A stretch of 64,000 bases of DNA from Mucilaginibacter lappiensis (GCF_900155965.1 NZ_FTMG01000002.1:643911-707910); one strand, 5' to 3'; positions 1 to 8,457 are shown, counted from the stretch's first letter. The notes: generated from the letters alone by a model not told the origin. A program made the numbers and translations.

Positions 1-259
1 AAGTGATAGCCCCTATGGCAAAACCAACGCTGGGATTATAGGCTGCCGATGGCAATACCGACCAGGTAGAGGGCTTCTTTTTTTTGCCGGTATCTACATT
101 GGAGCTTTTGCCGCTGAAAAATGAACTCAAGAAACCATTGGCATCCCTTTGCTTTTCCAGGGAATCGGCGGTGATGGTACCTGTTTGTGCCAACAGGATG
201 TTCGCGCTCAGGATCATCAGGCATAAGGCAAACGCGTAGCGACAAATCAACGGGGTCAA
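1..259 (-). CDS. Secreted or outer-membrane protein, N-terminal part (cut by window edge)
   Basis: Leftward reading frame open from position 259 to the window edge (86 codons). An in-frame stop (260-262) lies directly before a TTG codon at 259-257, so translation probably starts at that TTG or at a second TTG at 250-248. Only these starts give a complete signal peptide: a basic n-region, a hydrophobic stretch (YAFALCLMILSA) and a cleavage site ending LLA-Q. The mature start is Ser/Lys-rich, followed by WSVLPSAAYNPSVGFAIGA, which resembles the entry into BamA/D15-type beta-barrel domains of Bacteroidota surface-antigen proteins. The barrel assignment is inferred from this short stretch only. 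The overlapping 36-245 frame is a shadow. The conserved leader element at 360-633 lies upstream. Confidence 0.6.
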   Translation of the reverse strand, partial: MTPLICRYAFALCLMILSANILLAQTGTITADSLEKQRDANGFLSSFFSGKSSNVDTGKKKKPSTWSVLPSAAYNPSVGFAIGAIT

Positions 260-359
260 TTAGATTTAATTATTTAGAGTTCAGCTAATATAGAATTATA
301 TAAGTAGGATTAAAATACTACCCCGGATAATTGATTGTTAAATTTTTAATGACAACCGG

Positions 360-633
360 AGCGCCAAAACTTTTTAAACCTTTGATTTTAACATTTTTCG
401 GCGCAAAAACAACGTAAAAACAGTTCAAAAACGTTCGAAAAACATCGATTTTAACACTTTTTAACAAATTTTAACGCAGTTTTAAGTGGTTTTTAAAACT
501 TTAAAAAGTATTAATTTTCTGATTGTCAAATAACTATATTGAAATTGGGCGGTTTGGGGCCTTGGTTTGGTTTTAACAAAACAGCCCGGTTAGCTTGTAG
601 GACGCTAACCGGGCTGGTAATGATATAAATGTA
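360..633 (-). promoter_or_regulatory. Conserved leader element, copy 1 (promoter-like box, hairpin, AT-rich leader)
   Basis: Read leftward: a TTG 21 nt ahead of TACATTTA (box at 633-626), then 9 nt, then a perfect 13-bp hairpin (arms 604-616 and 582-594, starting CAGCCCGGTT), then AT-rich sequence down to about 360. The same order and spacing occur at 39510-39786. GTTAAAA occurs three times at an exact 10-nt period (leftward GTTAAAATTT, GTTAAAAAGT, GTTAAAATCG) and again nearer the gene. From the predicted start site to the TTG start codon at 259 is about 360 nt, almost the same as in copy 2. No gene runs into this hairpin from the right, because the next gene reads rightward, so it is not an upstream gene's terminator. 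The function is unknown: a cis-acting leader RNA, a small RNA, or a multi-site operator. Confidence 0.6.
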
Positions 634-881
634 CGAAAATTTTGGGAGAATAGCCAACCTTATACCAAACTTGTTTCGGCATCTCATAAAGTAAGGTGTT
701 TGGTGTGATTTTGTTCAATTTGTAAGCCGAAACATTTGAATGCGTTATATACTACCGTTGGTTGTTGAAAAGCAACCATAAGTAGCGGGTTTACAACTAA
801 TATGATCGGGCTTTGTGCAAAATCTGGCTAAGATGCTGATTACCTTTGCTATGTCGAAAGACTAAAACAAAAGATTAGTAT
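634..881. other. Spacer with inverted repeat upstream of the XRE regulator
   Basis: No gene is seen. It contains a 9-bp inverted repeat (TGTTTCGGC at 672-680 and its complement at 726-734), which could be an operator or a weak hairpin. The right end carries the promoter-like box of the downstream regulator. Confidence 0.35.
841..848 (+). promoter_or_regulatory. -7 box TACCTTTG of the XRE/ABC operon
   Basis: Exact match to the Bacteroidota TAnnTTTG element, 33 nt before the start codon at 882. A TTTG at 812-815 is the nearest -33 candidate, but its 25-nt spacing is longer than the usual 19-21 nt. Confidence 0.45.
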
Positions 882-1820
882 ATGGACACAAAAATGATCG
901 GTAACAAAATTGCCGGGGCACGGAAAAAAATCAACATGTCGCAAGCCGGACTTGCCGCGCATGTATTTGTAAGTCCGCAAGCGGTTGGTAAATGGGAACG
1001 GGGAGAGTCGCTGCCAGACATTATAACTTTAAATCAACTGGCAAAAATCCTGGGCGTTGATCTTAACTATTTTTCAGAAAATCAGCAGCCCCCAGAAGAT
1101 GTAACGCTTTATAAGGTAACGGCTAACGGTGAAGTGGATCAAACAAGACAAGAGTTAACTGACCCATCCGCCCCTGGAGAACTACAATTGCTGACGAATT
1201 TTAGTGGGAGCGATTTGGTAAAGAGTGACTTTGCGGGTGTTAAAGCGCATAACAGCAAATTTAACGGGAGCGCGCTACGTGGTTCTGACTTTGCAAGAGC
1301 TGATTTGACCGGCAGCTCATTTAGCGGCAGTGATATTCGTGAGGCCAATTTTGAAGAGGCGAATCTGACGGATTGCACACTATCTGTAAACGACCTTACA
1401 GAGGCACACTTTAATAAAACTATCCTGGTGCGGACAGAATTCAGCAGGTCGGCATTAACCGGTGCAAAATTTAGCAATGCTAAACTGATTGATGTAAAGC
1501 TAACCAAAACAGACCTCAGGCAAACGCTATTTGAAAATTGTGTTTTTGACGGTGTAGATTTTAATTACTCGGATTTAAGCGGGCTGTGCCTTGATAAACA
1601 GGTTTTTACCGGCGTTAAATTCCACAATTCCGCGTTGACCGACGTTAGTTTTAATGGCGCGACACTAAAAAGCGTGTCGTTTCGGTCGCCATATGCGCTC
1701 ACCAACAGATATTACCGTGCCATAAAAACCATCCGTTTCGACGATGCAATGATGGATAAGTTAACCTATGCGACACTCAAAGGGCTGGGGGCTGATCTGT
1801 CGAAAGTTACATTTATTTAA
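882..1820 (+). CDS. XRE-family HTH regulator fused to pentapeptide repeats
   Basis: 312 residues. Positions about 7-62 form a Cro/C1-type helix-turn-helix (KIAGARKKINMSQAGLAAHV, then SPQAVGKWERGESLPD). From about residue 100 to 290 the chain is a run of pentapeptide repeats of the A(D/N)Lxx type (for example DFARADLTGSSFSGSDIREA), which fold into a right-handed beta-helix. The gene is 11 nt upstream of an ABC ATPase gene and then a permease gene, so it is most likely the local regulator of that exporter. Pentapeptide-repeat proteins include DNA mimics such as the quinolone-resistance Qnr proteins. Whether this domain mimics DNA, senses a ligand or only oligomerises cannot be read from the sequence. 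Domain calls are firm; the regulatory target is inferred. Confidence 0.85.
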   Translation: MDTKMIGNKIAGARKKINMSQAGLAAHVFVSPQAVGKWERGESLPDIITLNQLAKILGVDLNYFSENQQPPEDVTLYKVTANGEVDQTRQELTDPSAPGELQLLTNFSGSDLVKSDFAGVKAHNSKFNGSALRGSDFARADLTGSSFSGSDIREANFEEANLTDCTLSVNDLTEAHFNKTILVRTEFSRSALTGAKFSNAKLIDVKLTKTDLRQTLFENCVFDGVDFNYSDLSGLCLDKQVFTGVKFHNSALTDVSFNGATLKSVSFRSPYALTNRYYRAIKTIRFDDAMMDKLTYATLKGLGADLSKVTFI

Positions 1821-1831
1821 AAGAGAATTAT

Positions 1832-2590
1832 ATGCAGAATGCAATTCAAGTGAAAGGGCTGCAAAAGTCCTATAGGCAGCTCTATGTCCTAAAAAATGTA
1901 GATTTTGAGGTGGAAAAGGGCAATATTTTTGCCCTGCTGGGTACCAACGGTGCAGGGAAAACCACCATTGTTAAGATCCTTACCACGCTGCTGAAGAAAG
2001 ACGGGGGACAGGTTACCGTAAATGGATTTGATGTAGCTTCAAAGCCCAGCAACGTGCGGCAATCGATCAGTCTGACCGGGCAATTTGCTGCCGTGGATGA
2101 AGTTTTGACCGGCCGGGAAAACCTGGTCATGATTGCCCGGTTACGACATCTAAGCCATCCGCGCGAGGTGACTGACGATTTGCTGCAACGTTTCGGGTTA
2201 AGCGATGCGGCTGATCGTAGAGCTTCCACCTATTCTGGAGGTATGCGCCGCAGGCTCGATATCGCCATGAGTCTTATAGGAAAGCCGCAGATTATTTTCC
2301 TGGATGAGCCAACCACCGGTCTTGACCCTGAGGGACGTATTGAAGTCTGGAAAATTATTAAGGAACTGGCCGGCAGTGGTACAACGGTATTCCTGACAAC
2401 GCAGTATTTGGAGGAGGCCGAACAACTGGCCGACCGGATTGCCATTCTTCACGAGGGTGAGATTATTGTAAGTGGCACCCTTGCCGAACTGAAAAAGCTT
2501 TTCCCACCGGCAAAGGTTGAATACGTTGAAAAACAACCGACGCTGGAGGATATATTTCTTAAAATCATTAATAAAAAGGAGGATAAATAA
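1832..2590 (+). CDS. ABC transporter ATP-binding protein, DrrA-like
   Basis: 252 residues, a single nucleotide-binding domain. Walker A is GTNGAGKTT near residue 37, the signature is YSGGMRRRLDIA, and Walker B is IIFLDEPTTGLDP. The switch region reads TTQYLEEAEQLADRIA: Gln replaces the usual His, as is typical of the DrrA/CcmA-like drug-export subfamily. It should power the ABC-2 permease encoded directly downstream (stop at 2590, permease ATG at 2592). The substrate is unknown; relatives export antibiotics, lipids or polysaccharides. The XRE/pentapeptide gene lies 11 nt upstream, so the three genes probably form one operon. Confidence 0.9.
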   Translation: MQNAIQVKGLQKSYRQLYVLKNVDFEVEKGNIFALLGTNGAGKTTIVKILTTLLKKDGGQVTVNGFDVASKPSNVRQSISLTGQFAAVDEVLTGRENLVMIARLRHLSHPREVTDDLLQRFGLSDAADRRASTYSGGMRRRLDIAMSLIGKPQIIFLDEPTTGLDPEGRIEVWKIIKELAGSGTTVFLTTQYLEEAEQLADRIAILHEGEIIVSGTLAELKKLFPPAKVEYVEKQPTLEDIFLKIINKKEDK

Positions 2591-2591
2591 A

Positions 2592-3365
2592 ATGGAAACG
2601 ATTAAGATGAGGAACTACTTTTTCATGGACATGGGTGTTATGCTCATCCGTTCCATGCGTCATGTTTTCCGCAGCCTGGACACCATCATCACGGTTACCA
2701 TTATGCCTATCGCCATGATGCTTTTGTTTGTTTACGTATTAGGTGGCGCTATTAAAACCGGTACGGATAAATATGTGAATTACCTGTTGCCCGGCATATT
2801 GCTGGTTGCCATTGCAAACAGTGCAGGCTATGTGTCTTACCGCTTGTTTTTAGATAAACAACGGGGCATATTCGAGCGCTTCCACTCCATGCCGATCGCG
2901 CGGTCGGCCCCACTGTGGGGGCACATGCTCACCTCGCTTGTATCCAATGCGATCTCGCTTGTGGTGATCATTTTCGTGGCGTTTTTAATGGGATTTCGCT
3001 CATCAGCAGGTATGCTGTCATGGCTTGCTATAGCCGGAATACTGGCACTGTTTACACTAACGCTCACCTGGATCGCGGCGATTGCCGGGTTAGCGGCAAA
3101 ATCGGTGGATGGTGCGGGAGTAATAGCCTACCCCATTCATTTCCTGCCATTAATCAGTTCGGCATTTGTACCTACCAAATCGATGCCAGCAGGTGTTAAA
3201 GCCTTTGCCGAGCATCAGCCGGTGACACCAATAGTTGAAACTATCCGTGCACTGCTTTATAATAAGCCGGTAGGCAACCAGATATGGGTGGCCCTGGCAT
3301 GGTGCATTACAATTATGTTTTGCGCTTATCTCTGTGCTATGCGTGTGTATAGAAAACGGTTGTAA
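2592..3365 (+). CDS. ABC-2 type permease, DrrB-like
   Basis: 257 residues from the ATG at 2592, preceded by a strong AAGGAGG (2576-2582), which decides the start; the frame stays open upstream to 2517 but that part overlaps the ATPase gene. Six hydrophobic segments are visible (for example ITVTIMPIAMMLLFVYVLGG near residue 40, VSYRLF, ISLVVIIFVAFLMG, LAIAGILALFTLTLTWIAAI, and a C-terminal span ending CAYLCAM). The segment RGIFERFHSMPIARS followed by a membrane span is typical of the ABC2_membrane/DrrB family. It should form the export channel with the ATPase upstream. The substrate is unknown. Confidence 0.85.
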   Translation: METIKMRNYFFMDMGVMLIRSMRHVFRSLDTIITVTIMPIAMMLLFVYVLGGAIKTGTDKYVNYLLPGILLVAIANSAGYVSYRLFLDKQRGIFERFHSMPIARSAPLWGHMLTSLVSNAISLVVIIFVAFLMGFRSSAGMLSWLAIAGILALFTLTLTWIAAIAGLAAKSVDGAGVIAYPIHFLPLISSAFVPTKSMPAGVKAFAEHQPVTPIVETIRALLYNKPVGNQIWVALAWCITIMFCAYLCAMRVYRKRL

Positions 3366-4125
3366 AGATTGTTTTTACTGATAGGGCCACAGGGAATATC
3401 CTTAGAAAGAATTTTTTAACATGTGATCCTAAATACGGCGACGTAGTCAGGACTTCATCTGCGCGCCTCCTTTTCACGCGTCATCGCGAGGAACGAAGCA
3501 ATCTCTTTAAATTTGTCATCCTGAGGAACGAAGGATCTATTCTTCGATTTGCGAGGCGTATACCCGCTCTTGGCCGCGGGAGGGCCTTTACGTTTTTCGT
3601 TGTTGTTTATTTTTTAAGGTACTCAAGAAGGCTTCGCCGCATGTGGCGACAAAAGTACCCAAAAAGGCTTTTAGCAAATGCCCTGCAAATCAGCCCGAAT
3701 CACGGGCTGCTAAACCTCACCCCCACTTTGTTCGCTCAATTCCAACGCTTCGGCAAGGTTTGCTAATGCCCCCCTGCCACAACACAGGTCACCAAATTCT
3801 GTCTTCTTTGGCCCGAAGCTGCTGCTGACGGGGAAAAAGAATTCTTGTGTTTGGTCAATAATTCACTAAATCACTAATTCAATAATTATAGCCCGGGCCG
3901 CAGGCAACGCCATTAATTCTGATTTTGGAGTTCGGATGTTCGATTTCGGATTCTTTTTGCGGATTAGGATTTTTTGAAAAAAAATGCTCTCTGGTACCCA
4001 TATAGTCTTCAAAAAAAGATTAATCATGCTAATCTTTAAATCCTAAAAACGGCGTAGCCCTCAACGGAGTTAATCAAGGTTCAGACAGTGCTTCATTTTT
4101 CATAGCAATATTTTCCTCAAAACCA
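3366..4125. other. Repeat-rich gene-free spacer
   Basis: About 760 bases without a supported gene. It is a mosaic of intergenic repeats: 3478-3503 (CATCGCGAGGAACGAAGC...) and 3515-3540 (GTCATCCTGAGGAACGAAGG...) are two forms of a repeat widespread in Bacteroidota; 3625-3840 holds a degenerate ORF-like stretch; 3928-3955 carries the TTCGGATGTTCGA motif also found near 20100, 25070 and 45780. The 61-codon frame at 3643-3828 has a low-complexity composition and no ribosome-binding site, and is not called. Confidence 0.5.
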
Positions 4126-4156
4126 TTTGTAAATAACATAAATAGCTGTATCTTTG
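4126..4156 (+). promoter_or_regulatory. Promoter of the rplM operon
   Basis: TTTG at 4126-4129 and TATCTTTG at 4149-4156 are separated by 19 nt, an exact match to the Bacteroidota TTTG-N19-21-TAnnTTTG promoter. The expected start lies about 7 nt further, leaving a leader of about 50 nt. That leader can form a small CCCG/CGGGG hairpin near 4161-4176, which might be an autoregulatory site, though nothing proves this. Confidence 0.75.
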
Positions 4157-4210
4157 CAGTCCCGAAAATGCGGGGTATAATAAACGTTTAAACAATTTAA
4201 TTTAAAGCAA

Positions 4211-4648
4211 GTGAATACGTTAAGTTACAAAACTGTCTCAGCCAACAAAAAAACCGTTAACAAACAATGGGTTGTTGTTGACGCACAAGGCGAGATTTTG
4301 GGGCGCTTGTCTACGAAGATCGCCATGATCATCCGTGGAAAAACCAAGCCAGATTTCACCCCGAACGTAGACTGCGGTGATAATGTAATAGTTATCAATG
4401 CAGACAAGGTAAAGTTGACCGGAAACAAATTCAGCGCAAAGCAATATGTTTCTTACACTGGTTATCCAGGTGGTCAGCGTTTCATTTCTCCTAAGGAGTT
4501 AATGGCAAAACATCCAACACGCGTAATTGAAAAAGCGGTGCGTGGTATGTTACCTAAAAGTCGTTTGGGTAAAGCATTATTTGGTAATCTGTATGTATAT
4601 GCAGGTTCTGAGCATCCTCATGCAGCACAAAACCCAACAACCATTTAA
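4211..4648 (+). CDS. rplM: 50S ribosomal protein L13
   Basis: 145 residues, the usual length for L13. Family hallmarks are WVVVDAQGEILGRLSTKIA near the start, followed by the conserved YTGYPGG and RVIEKAVRGMLPKSRLGK segments. L13 is an early-assembly protein of the large subunit. The start is a GTG at 4211, the only start that gives the normal N-terminus. It leads the operon rplM-rpsI-rpsB-tsf, with 26 nt to rpsI, and has a consensus promoter just upstream. The assignment is secure. Confidence 0.98.
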   Translation: MNTLSYKTVSANKKTVNKQWVVVDAQGEILGRLSTKIAMIIRGKTKPDFTPNVDCGDNVIVINADKVKLTGNKFSAKQYVSYTGYPGGQRFISPKELMAKHPTRVIEKAVRGMLPKSRLGKALFGNLYVYAGSEHPHAAQNPTTI

Positions 4649-4674
4649 CTTTTTATTTTTAAAGGAGAAAAAAA

Positions 4675-5061
4675 ATGCCAACAACTAACACTTCAGGCAG
4701 AAGAAAAACAGCCGTTGCCCGCATCTACCTTTCAGAAGGAAATGGTGCGATCATCGTAAACGGTAAAGATTACAAAGAGTACTTCCCAACATTGCCATTA
4801 CAATACATCGTTACTCAGAGCACTGAGGTTTCTGGTTCAACCGGAAAATTTGATGTTAAAGTAAATGTTGCAGGTGGTGGTATTAAAGGACAGGCAGAAG
4901 CCGTTCGTTTAGCTATTGCGAAAGCCATTGTTGAACTTGATCCTGAAAAGAAACCTTCACTACGCGCTAAAGGTATTATGACACGTGATGACCGTATGGT
5001 TGAGCGTAAAAAACCAGGTCGTAAGAAAGCACGTAAGAGATTCCAATTCAGTAAACGTTAA
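4675..5061 (+). CDS. rpsI: 30S ribosomal protein S9
   Basis: 128 residues, the standard length. It shows the S9 core GRRKTAVARIYL at the N-terminus, the central GGGIKGQAEAVRLAIAKA, and the basic tail RKKPGRKKARKRFQFSKR that reaches into the ribosomal P site. An AAAGGAG lies 8 nt before the ATG. The gene is between rplM and rpsB, 18 nt before rpsB; the rplM-rpsI pairing is nearly universal in bacteria. Identification is certain. Confidence 0.98.
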   Translation: MPTTNTSGRRKTAVARIYLSEGNGAIIVNGKDYKEYFPTLPLQYIVTQSTEVSGSTGKFDVKVNVAGGGIKGQAEAVRLAIAKAIVELDPEKKPSLRAKGIMTRDDRMVERKKPGRKKARKRFQFSKR

Positions 5062-5079
5062 TCAAAGGAGGACAACAAA

Positions 5080-5940
5080 ATGGCAAGAACAACATATCAG
5101 GATTTACTGGATGCAGGTGTACACTTTGGTCACCTTACCCGTAAATGGGATCCGAAAATGTCACAGTACATTTTCATGGAGCGCAACGGTATCCACATTA
5201 TCGATTTAAATAAAACCTTAACTAAGGTTGAAGAAGCTGCTGCAGCTATAAAACAAATTGTAAAATCAGGCCGTAAGGTATTATTCGTAGCTACAAAGAA
5301 ACAAGCGAAAGATATTGTTGCCGATTATGCAAAAAGCGTAAACATGCCATACATCACCGAGCGTTGGTTAGGTGGTATGTTAACTAACTTTGCAACCGTA
5401 CGTAAGTCGATCAAAAAGATGTCAAACATCGATAAATTGACTAAAGACGGTACTTACAGCAACCTTTCTAAAAAAGAACGTCTGATGATTCAGCGTGAGC
5501 GTATCAAATTAGAAACCCTTTTAGGTGGTATCTCTGATTTGAACCGTTTACCTGCAGCATTATTCCTGATCGACGTTAAGAAAGAGCACATTGCGGTTTC
5601 TGAAGCATTAAAGTTGAACATCCCTACATTTGCTATGGTTGATACCAACTCTGATCCTTCAAACATCGATTTCCCGATCCCTGCGAATGACGATGCTACC
5701 AAATCAATTTCATTGATCACCAGCATTATCATCAAAGCTATCGAAGAAGGTTTAGATGAGCGCAAACGCGAAAAAGAAGACGAAGCAGAAAAAGAAGCAG
5801 CTGTTGCTAAAGCAAAAGCTGATGCTCCTGAAGTAGCTGACAGAGCTGAAGGTGGTAAAAGGACCCGCAAAACTGCTGAAGTAGCAGACGTTGTGGCCGA
5901 TACTGAAGCCGAAGCTCCTGCTGCCGAAACAGAAGAGTAA
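5080..5940 (+). CDS. rpsB: 30S ribosomal protein S2
   Basis: 286 residues. The S2 signatures are present: LLDAGVHFGHLTRKWDPKM, ERWLGGMLTNF and the LPAALFLIDVKKEHIAV region. An AAAGGAGG sits just upstream of the ATG. The C-terminal 50-60 residues are an Ala/Glu/Lys-rich tail (EKEAAVAKAKADAPEVADRA, ending AEAPAAETEE) that goes beyond the usual S2 length of about 230-260; such acidic extensions are seen in Bacteroidota S2 proteins and are probably disordered. tsf follows after a 224-nt spacer with an inverted repeat, so the two may be transcribed together or separately. Confidence 0.97.
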   Translation: MARTTYQDLLDAGVHFGHLTRKWDPKMSQYIFMERNGIHIIDLNKTLTKVEEAAAAIKQIVKSGRKVLFVATKKQAKDIVADYAKSVNMPYITERWLGGMLTNFATVRKSIKKMSNIDKLTKDGTYSNLSKKERLMIQRERIKLETLLGGISDLNRLPAALFLIDVKKEHIAVSEALKLNIPTFAMVDTNSDPSNIDFPIPANDDATKSISLITSIIIKAIEEGLDERKREKEDEAEKEAAVAKAKADAPEVADRAEGGKRTRKTAEVADVVADTEAEAPAAETEE

Positions 5941-5945
5941 TATTT

Positions 5946-6008
5946 AAGTCGTAAGTACGGAGTCGCGAGTCTGAAGTATTTAGACTTTGGACTTCATACT
6001 TACGACTT
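5946..6008. repeat. Inverted repeat between rpsB and tsf
   Basis: Perfect 12-bp arms (5946-5957 and 5997-6008, AAGTCGTAAGTA and its complement) enclose variations of the same AAGTC/GAAGT motif. The right arm runs into TTTT, so it could act as a partial terminator between rpsB and tsf. It belongs to the inverted-repeat spacer class seen throughout the window. Confidence 0.65.
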
Positions 6009-6164
6009 TTTAACTTTTATGGGCCGCGGGATTATAAGTTCATTCTTTTAATTACAACATACGGCCCATAGTTTTAATATTAAAAATAGTTGCAGGTTAT
6101 ACAGGCCAACTAATTTTGAGCCTAAACTCACAACCGATAACATAAAACTTAAAATTCAAAAAAC

Positions 6165-7016
6165 ATGTCTACAGTACAAATATCTGCAGCCGACGTAAAT
6201 AAACTGCGCCAGCAAACTGGTGCCGGTATGATGGATTGCAAAAAAGCATTAACCGAAACTAACGGTGATTTTGAAGCAGCTATCGATTTTTTAAGAAAAA
6301 AGGGTGCTAAAGTTGCAGCAAGCCGTCAGGACAGAGAATCAAACGAAGGTGTTGTTATTTCACGCACTTCTGCTGATGGTAAAACTGGTGTGATCATTGA
6401 ACTTAACTGCGAAACTGATTTCGTGGCTAAAAATGCTGAGTTTATTGCTTTTGCAAATGAAATTGCAAATAAAGCAGTTGAAAACCAGCCAAAAACTATC
6501 GAAGAGCTTTATGCACTTTCTATCGATGTTGATGCTGCTACCACTACTATCGGTGAAGCTGTTATCGACAAAACCGGTAAAATCGGTGAAAAGATTGGTG
6601 TATCTAAATATGAAGTGATCACCGGCGAAAAAATTATCGCTTACATCCACGGCAACTACCGTTTAGGTGTATTGGTTGCTTTAAATGCTAACCCGGCTGG
6701 TGCTGACGAAGCAGGTAGAGACGTAGCGATGCAAATTGCTGCCATGAACCCAATTGCAGTTGATAAAGACGGTGTAGATGCTACTACTGTTGAGCGCGAA
6801 TTAGAGATCGCTAAAGATCAGATCCGTGCAGAAGGCAAACCAGAAGAAATGGTTGAAAAAATCTCTTTAGGTAAGCTGAACAAATTCTACAAAGACTCAA
6901 CCCTGTTAAACCAGGAGTTTGTAAAAGATTCTTCGAAAAGCGTTGCTCAATTCCTGAGCACTGTTGAAAAGGGGCTTACAGTAACCGCCTTTAAGCGAGT
7001 AGCTTTAGGAGCTTAA
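6165..7016 (+). CDS. tsf: Elongation factor Ts
   Basis: 283 residues. The N-terminal UBA-like module holds the EF-Ts signature LRQQTGAGMMDCKKALTE, followed by the dimerisation/core region (GVVISRTSADGKTGVIIELN, CETDFVAKN) that contacts EF-Tu and exchanges its GDP. The start at 6165 gives the standard N-terminus; only a weak A-rich ribosome-binding site precedes it, as is usual in this phylum. It is the last gene of the rplM-rpsI-rpsB-tsf cluster and is followed by a strong terminator at 7024-7056. Confidence 0.98.
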   Translation: MSTVQISAADVNKLRQQTGAGMMDCKKALTETNGDFEAAIDFLRKKGAKVAASRQDRESNEGVVISRTSADGKTGVIIELNCETDFVAKNAEFIAFANEIANKAVENQPKTIEELYALSIDVDAATTTIGEAVIDKTGKIGEKIGVSKYEVITGEKIIAYIHGNYRLGVLVALNANPAGADEAGRDVAMQIAAMNPIAVDKDGVDATTVERELEIAKDQIRAEGKPEEMVEKISLGKLNKFYKDSTLLNQEFVKDSSKSVAQFLSTVEKGLTVTAFKRVALGA

Positions 7017-7023
7017 ATATTTT

Positions 7024-7056
7024 ATCCCCCTCGTTTTAACGAGGGGGATTTTTTTT
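7024..7056 (+). terminator. Intrinsic terminator after tsf
   Basis: Perfect hairpin ATCCCCCTCG/CGAGGGGGAT with a short TTTTAA loop (7024-7049), followed by an eight-T run. It ends the ribosomal-protein/tsf transcript. Confidence 0.92.
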
Positions 7057-7205
7057 GTCAGCCCCACCCAACCATCCCCGGTAGGGAGGGCTTTATTGTA
7101 AAAGGGGATTAACAAACAACAGAAGTCTCCCCTTCCGGGGGAGATTATTCACGGTGTCTGTTTTCATGGGTATTCATGAAGGCTGCGCCATTTAAAGGGG
7201 GCTTT

Positions 7206-8315
7206 ATGATAACAGCGCTTCACAATCTTAAATTGATTTCTGACGGTCAGATCACCGAAAGCAAAGCCGTTTTAATTTCCGGTGATCAGATCATTGATGT
7301 AATTGCCGATACGGCTATCCCGCAGGATGCTGTAAAAAAGGATCTGCAGGGTTACTACCTTGCGCCCGGTTTTATTGATCTACAGATATACGGCAGCGGT
7401 GGACAACTATTTGCCGGTAAACCAACCGTTGAAGCGCTTGCCCAATTGGAAAATGACCTACTAAACCAGGGAACCGTTGGCGTGTTTGCAACCATAGGCA
7501 CCAATACCAATGCTATTGTGGAAGCCGGAATTGATGCCGCCAAAATATACCGGGCACAAAGTAAGGGTGCTTTTTGGGGCCTGCACCTGGAAGGGCCATA
7601 CCTAAACCCAGCCAAACGCGGGGCGCATCCCGAAAAATTTATCAAAAAAGCTACCCTGGCGGAAGTAAAGAGTTGGATGGAGCGTGCGGATGGTGTGATA
7701 AAAATGATCACCATAGCACCCGAGCTGCAAGATCAGGAAGTGATTGATTACCTGTTTAACCAGGGTGTTATTATTTCATCAGGGCACAGCAATGCTACTT
7801 ATACCGAAGGGAAATCGTTTTTAAACAAGCCAGTACAGGCGGTAACCCACCTGTTTAACGCTATGCCGCAAATGCACCACCGCGAACCGGGTTATATCCC
7901 CGCTATTTTTGAAGAGCGGCCATATACCAGCGTGGTAGCCGATGGCATCCACGTTGATTTTGCCATGATCCGTTTGGCCAAACGCGAACTGGGCGATAAG
8001 CTTTATTTAATTACCGATGCTGTTACCTCTACCAAAGAAGGGGCCTATCAGCATGAATTAAGAGGCGATAGGTATACGATGCCCGATGGTACCTTGTCTG
8101 GCTCTACTTTAACTATGCTTAAAGCAGTTGAAAACTGCGTAAAAAAGGTAGGTATTGATTTGGCCGAAGCAGTAAACATGGCGTCTTTGTATCCGGCGCA
8201 ATTAGCCAAACAGACCAAAAAAGGTAGAATTGAGAAAAACTTTGATGCTGATCTGGTTGTTTTTAATGCTGATTTTGAGGTAAAGAGCACCATATTGAAG
8301 GGGGAATTTTTATAA
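7206..8315 (+). CDS. nagA: N-acetylglucosamine-6-phosphate deacetylase
   Basis: 369 residues from the ATG at 7206. This start is chosen because AAAGGGGG lies at 7193-7200; the frame is open to 7176, but those codons fall in repeat-like spacer sequence. Amidohydrolase-fold motifs are LAPGFIDLQIYG, GLHLEGPYLNPAKRGAH, the metal-ligand segment ISSGHSNATY, VTHLFNAMPQMHHREPG, and ITDAVTST with the catalytic Asp. It removes the acetyl group from GlcNAc-6-P, feeding amino sugars from wall or chitin breakdown into glycolysis or back into wall synthesis. It stands alone, with no nagB or PTS gene nearby. Confidence 0.93.
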   Translation: MITALHNLKLISDGQITESKAVLISGDQIIDVIADTAIPQDAVKKDLQGYYLAPGFIDLQIYGSGGQLFAGKPTVEALAQLENDLLNQGTVGVFATIGTNTNAIVEAGIDAAKIYRAQSKGAFWGLHLEGPYLNPAKRGAHPEKFIKKATLAEVKSWMERADGVIKMITIAPELQDQEVIDYLFNQGVIISSGHSNATYTEGKSFLNKPVQAVTHLFNAMPQMHHREPGYIPAIFEERPYTSVVADGIHVDFAMIRLAKRELGDKLYLITDAVTSTKEGAYQHELRGDRYTMPDGTLSGSTLTMLKAVENCVKKVGIDLAEAVNMASLYPAQLAKQTKKGRIEKNFDADLVVFNADFEVKSTILKGEFL

Positions 8316-8317
8316 CA

Positions 8318-8394
8318 CTAATTAGTTCTAATTTTTGCGAATTTCACAAATTAGGAAAGCAATTCGTGGAATTCGTTTTAATTGGCGTGAATTA
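8318..8394. repeat. Inverted-repeat spacer upstream of pyrH
   Basis: CACTAATTAG near 8320 is mirrored by GAATTAGTG near 8390, with internal alternating copies of AATT-CGTG / CACGAATT-type words. It has the same design as the other inverted-repeat spacers. Imperfect pairing. Confidence 0.4.
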
Positions 8395-8449
8395 GTGCCC
8401 ATTTTTTTAACAAAGACAACATAAAATTTTAACACTGGCTTTTATTCGT

Positions 8450-8457
8450 TATTTTTG
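8450..8457 (+). promoter_or_regulatory. -7 box TATTTTTG upstream of pyrH
   Basis: Match to TAnnTTTG, about 110 nt before the pyrH start; the -33 position is T-rich but not a clear TTTG. Confidence 0.4.

Noticed and set aside
36..245. 69-residue minus-strand frame
   Set aside because: It overlaps, in another frame, the true N-terminus of the signal-peptide protein at 1-259.
582..616. Hairpin as a simple terminator
   Set aside because: No gene reads into it from the right, the T run is poor, and the hairpin is conserved in position and covaries with the second copy at 39732-39769.
3643..3828. 61-residue frame in the rplM upstream spacer
   Set aside because: It lies in a degenerate intergenic repeat, has no ribosome-binding site and no protein-like hydrophobic pattern.
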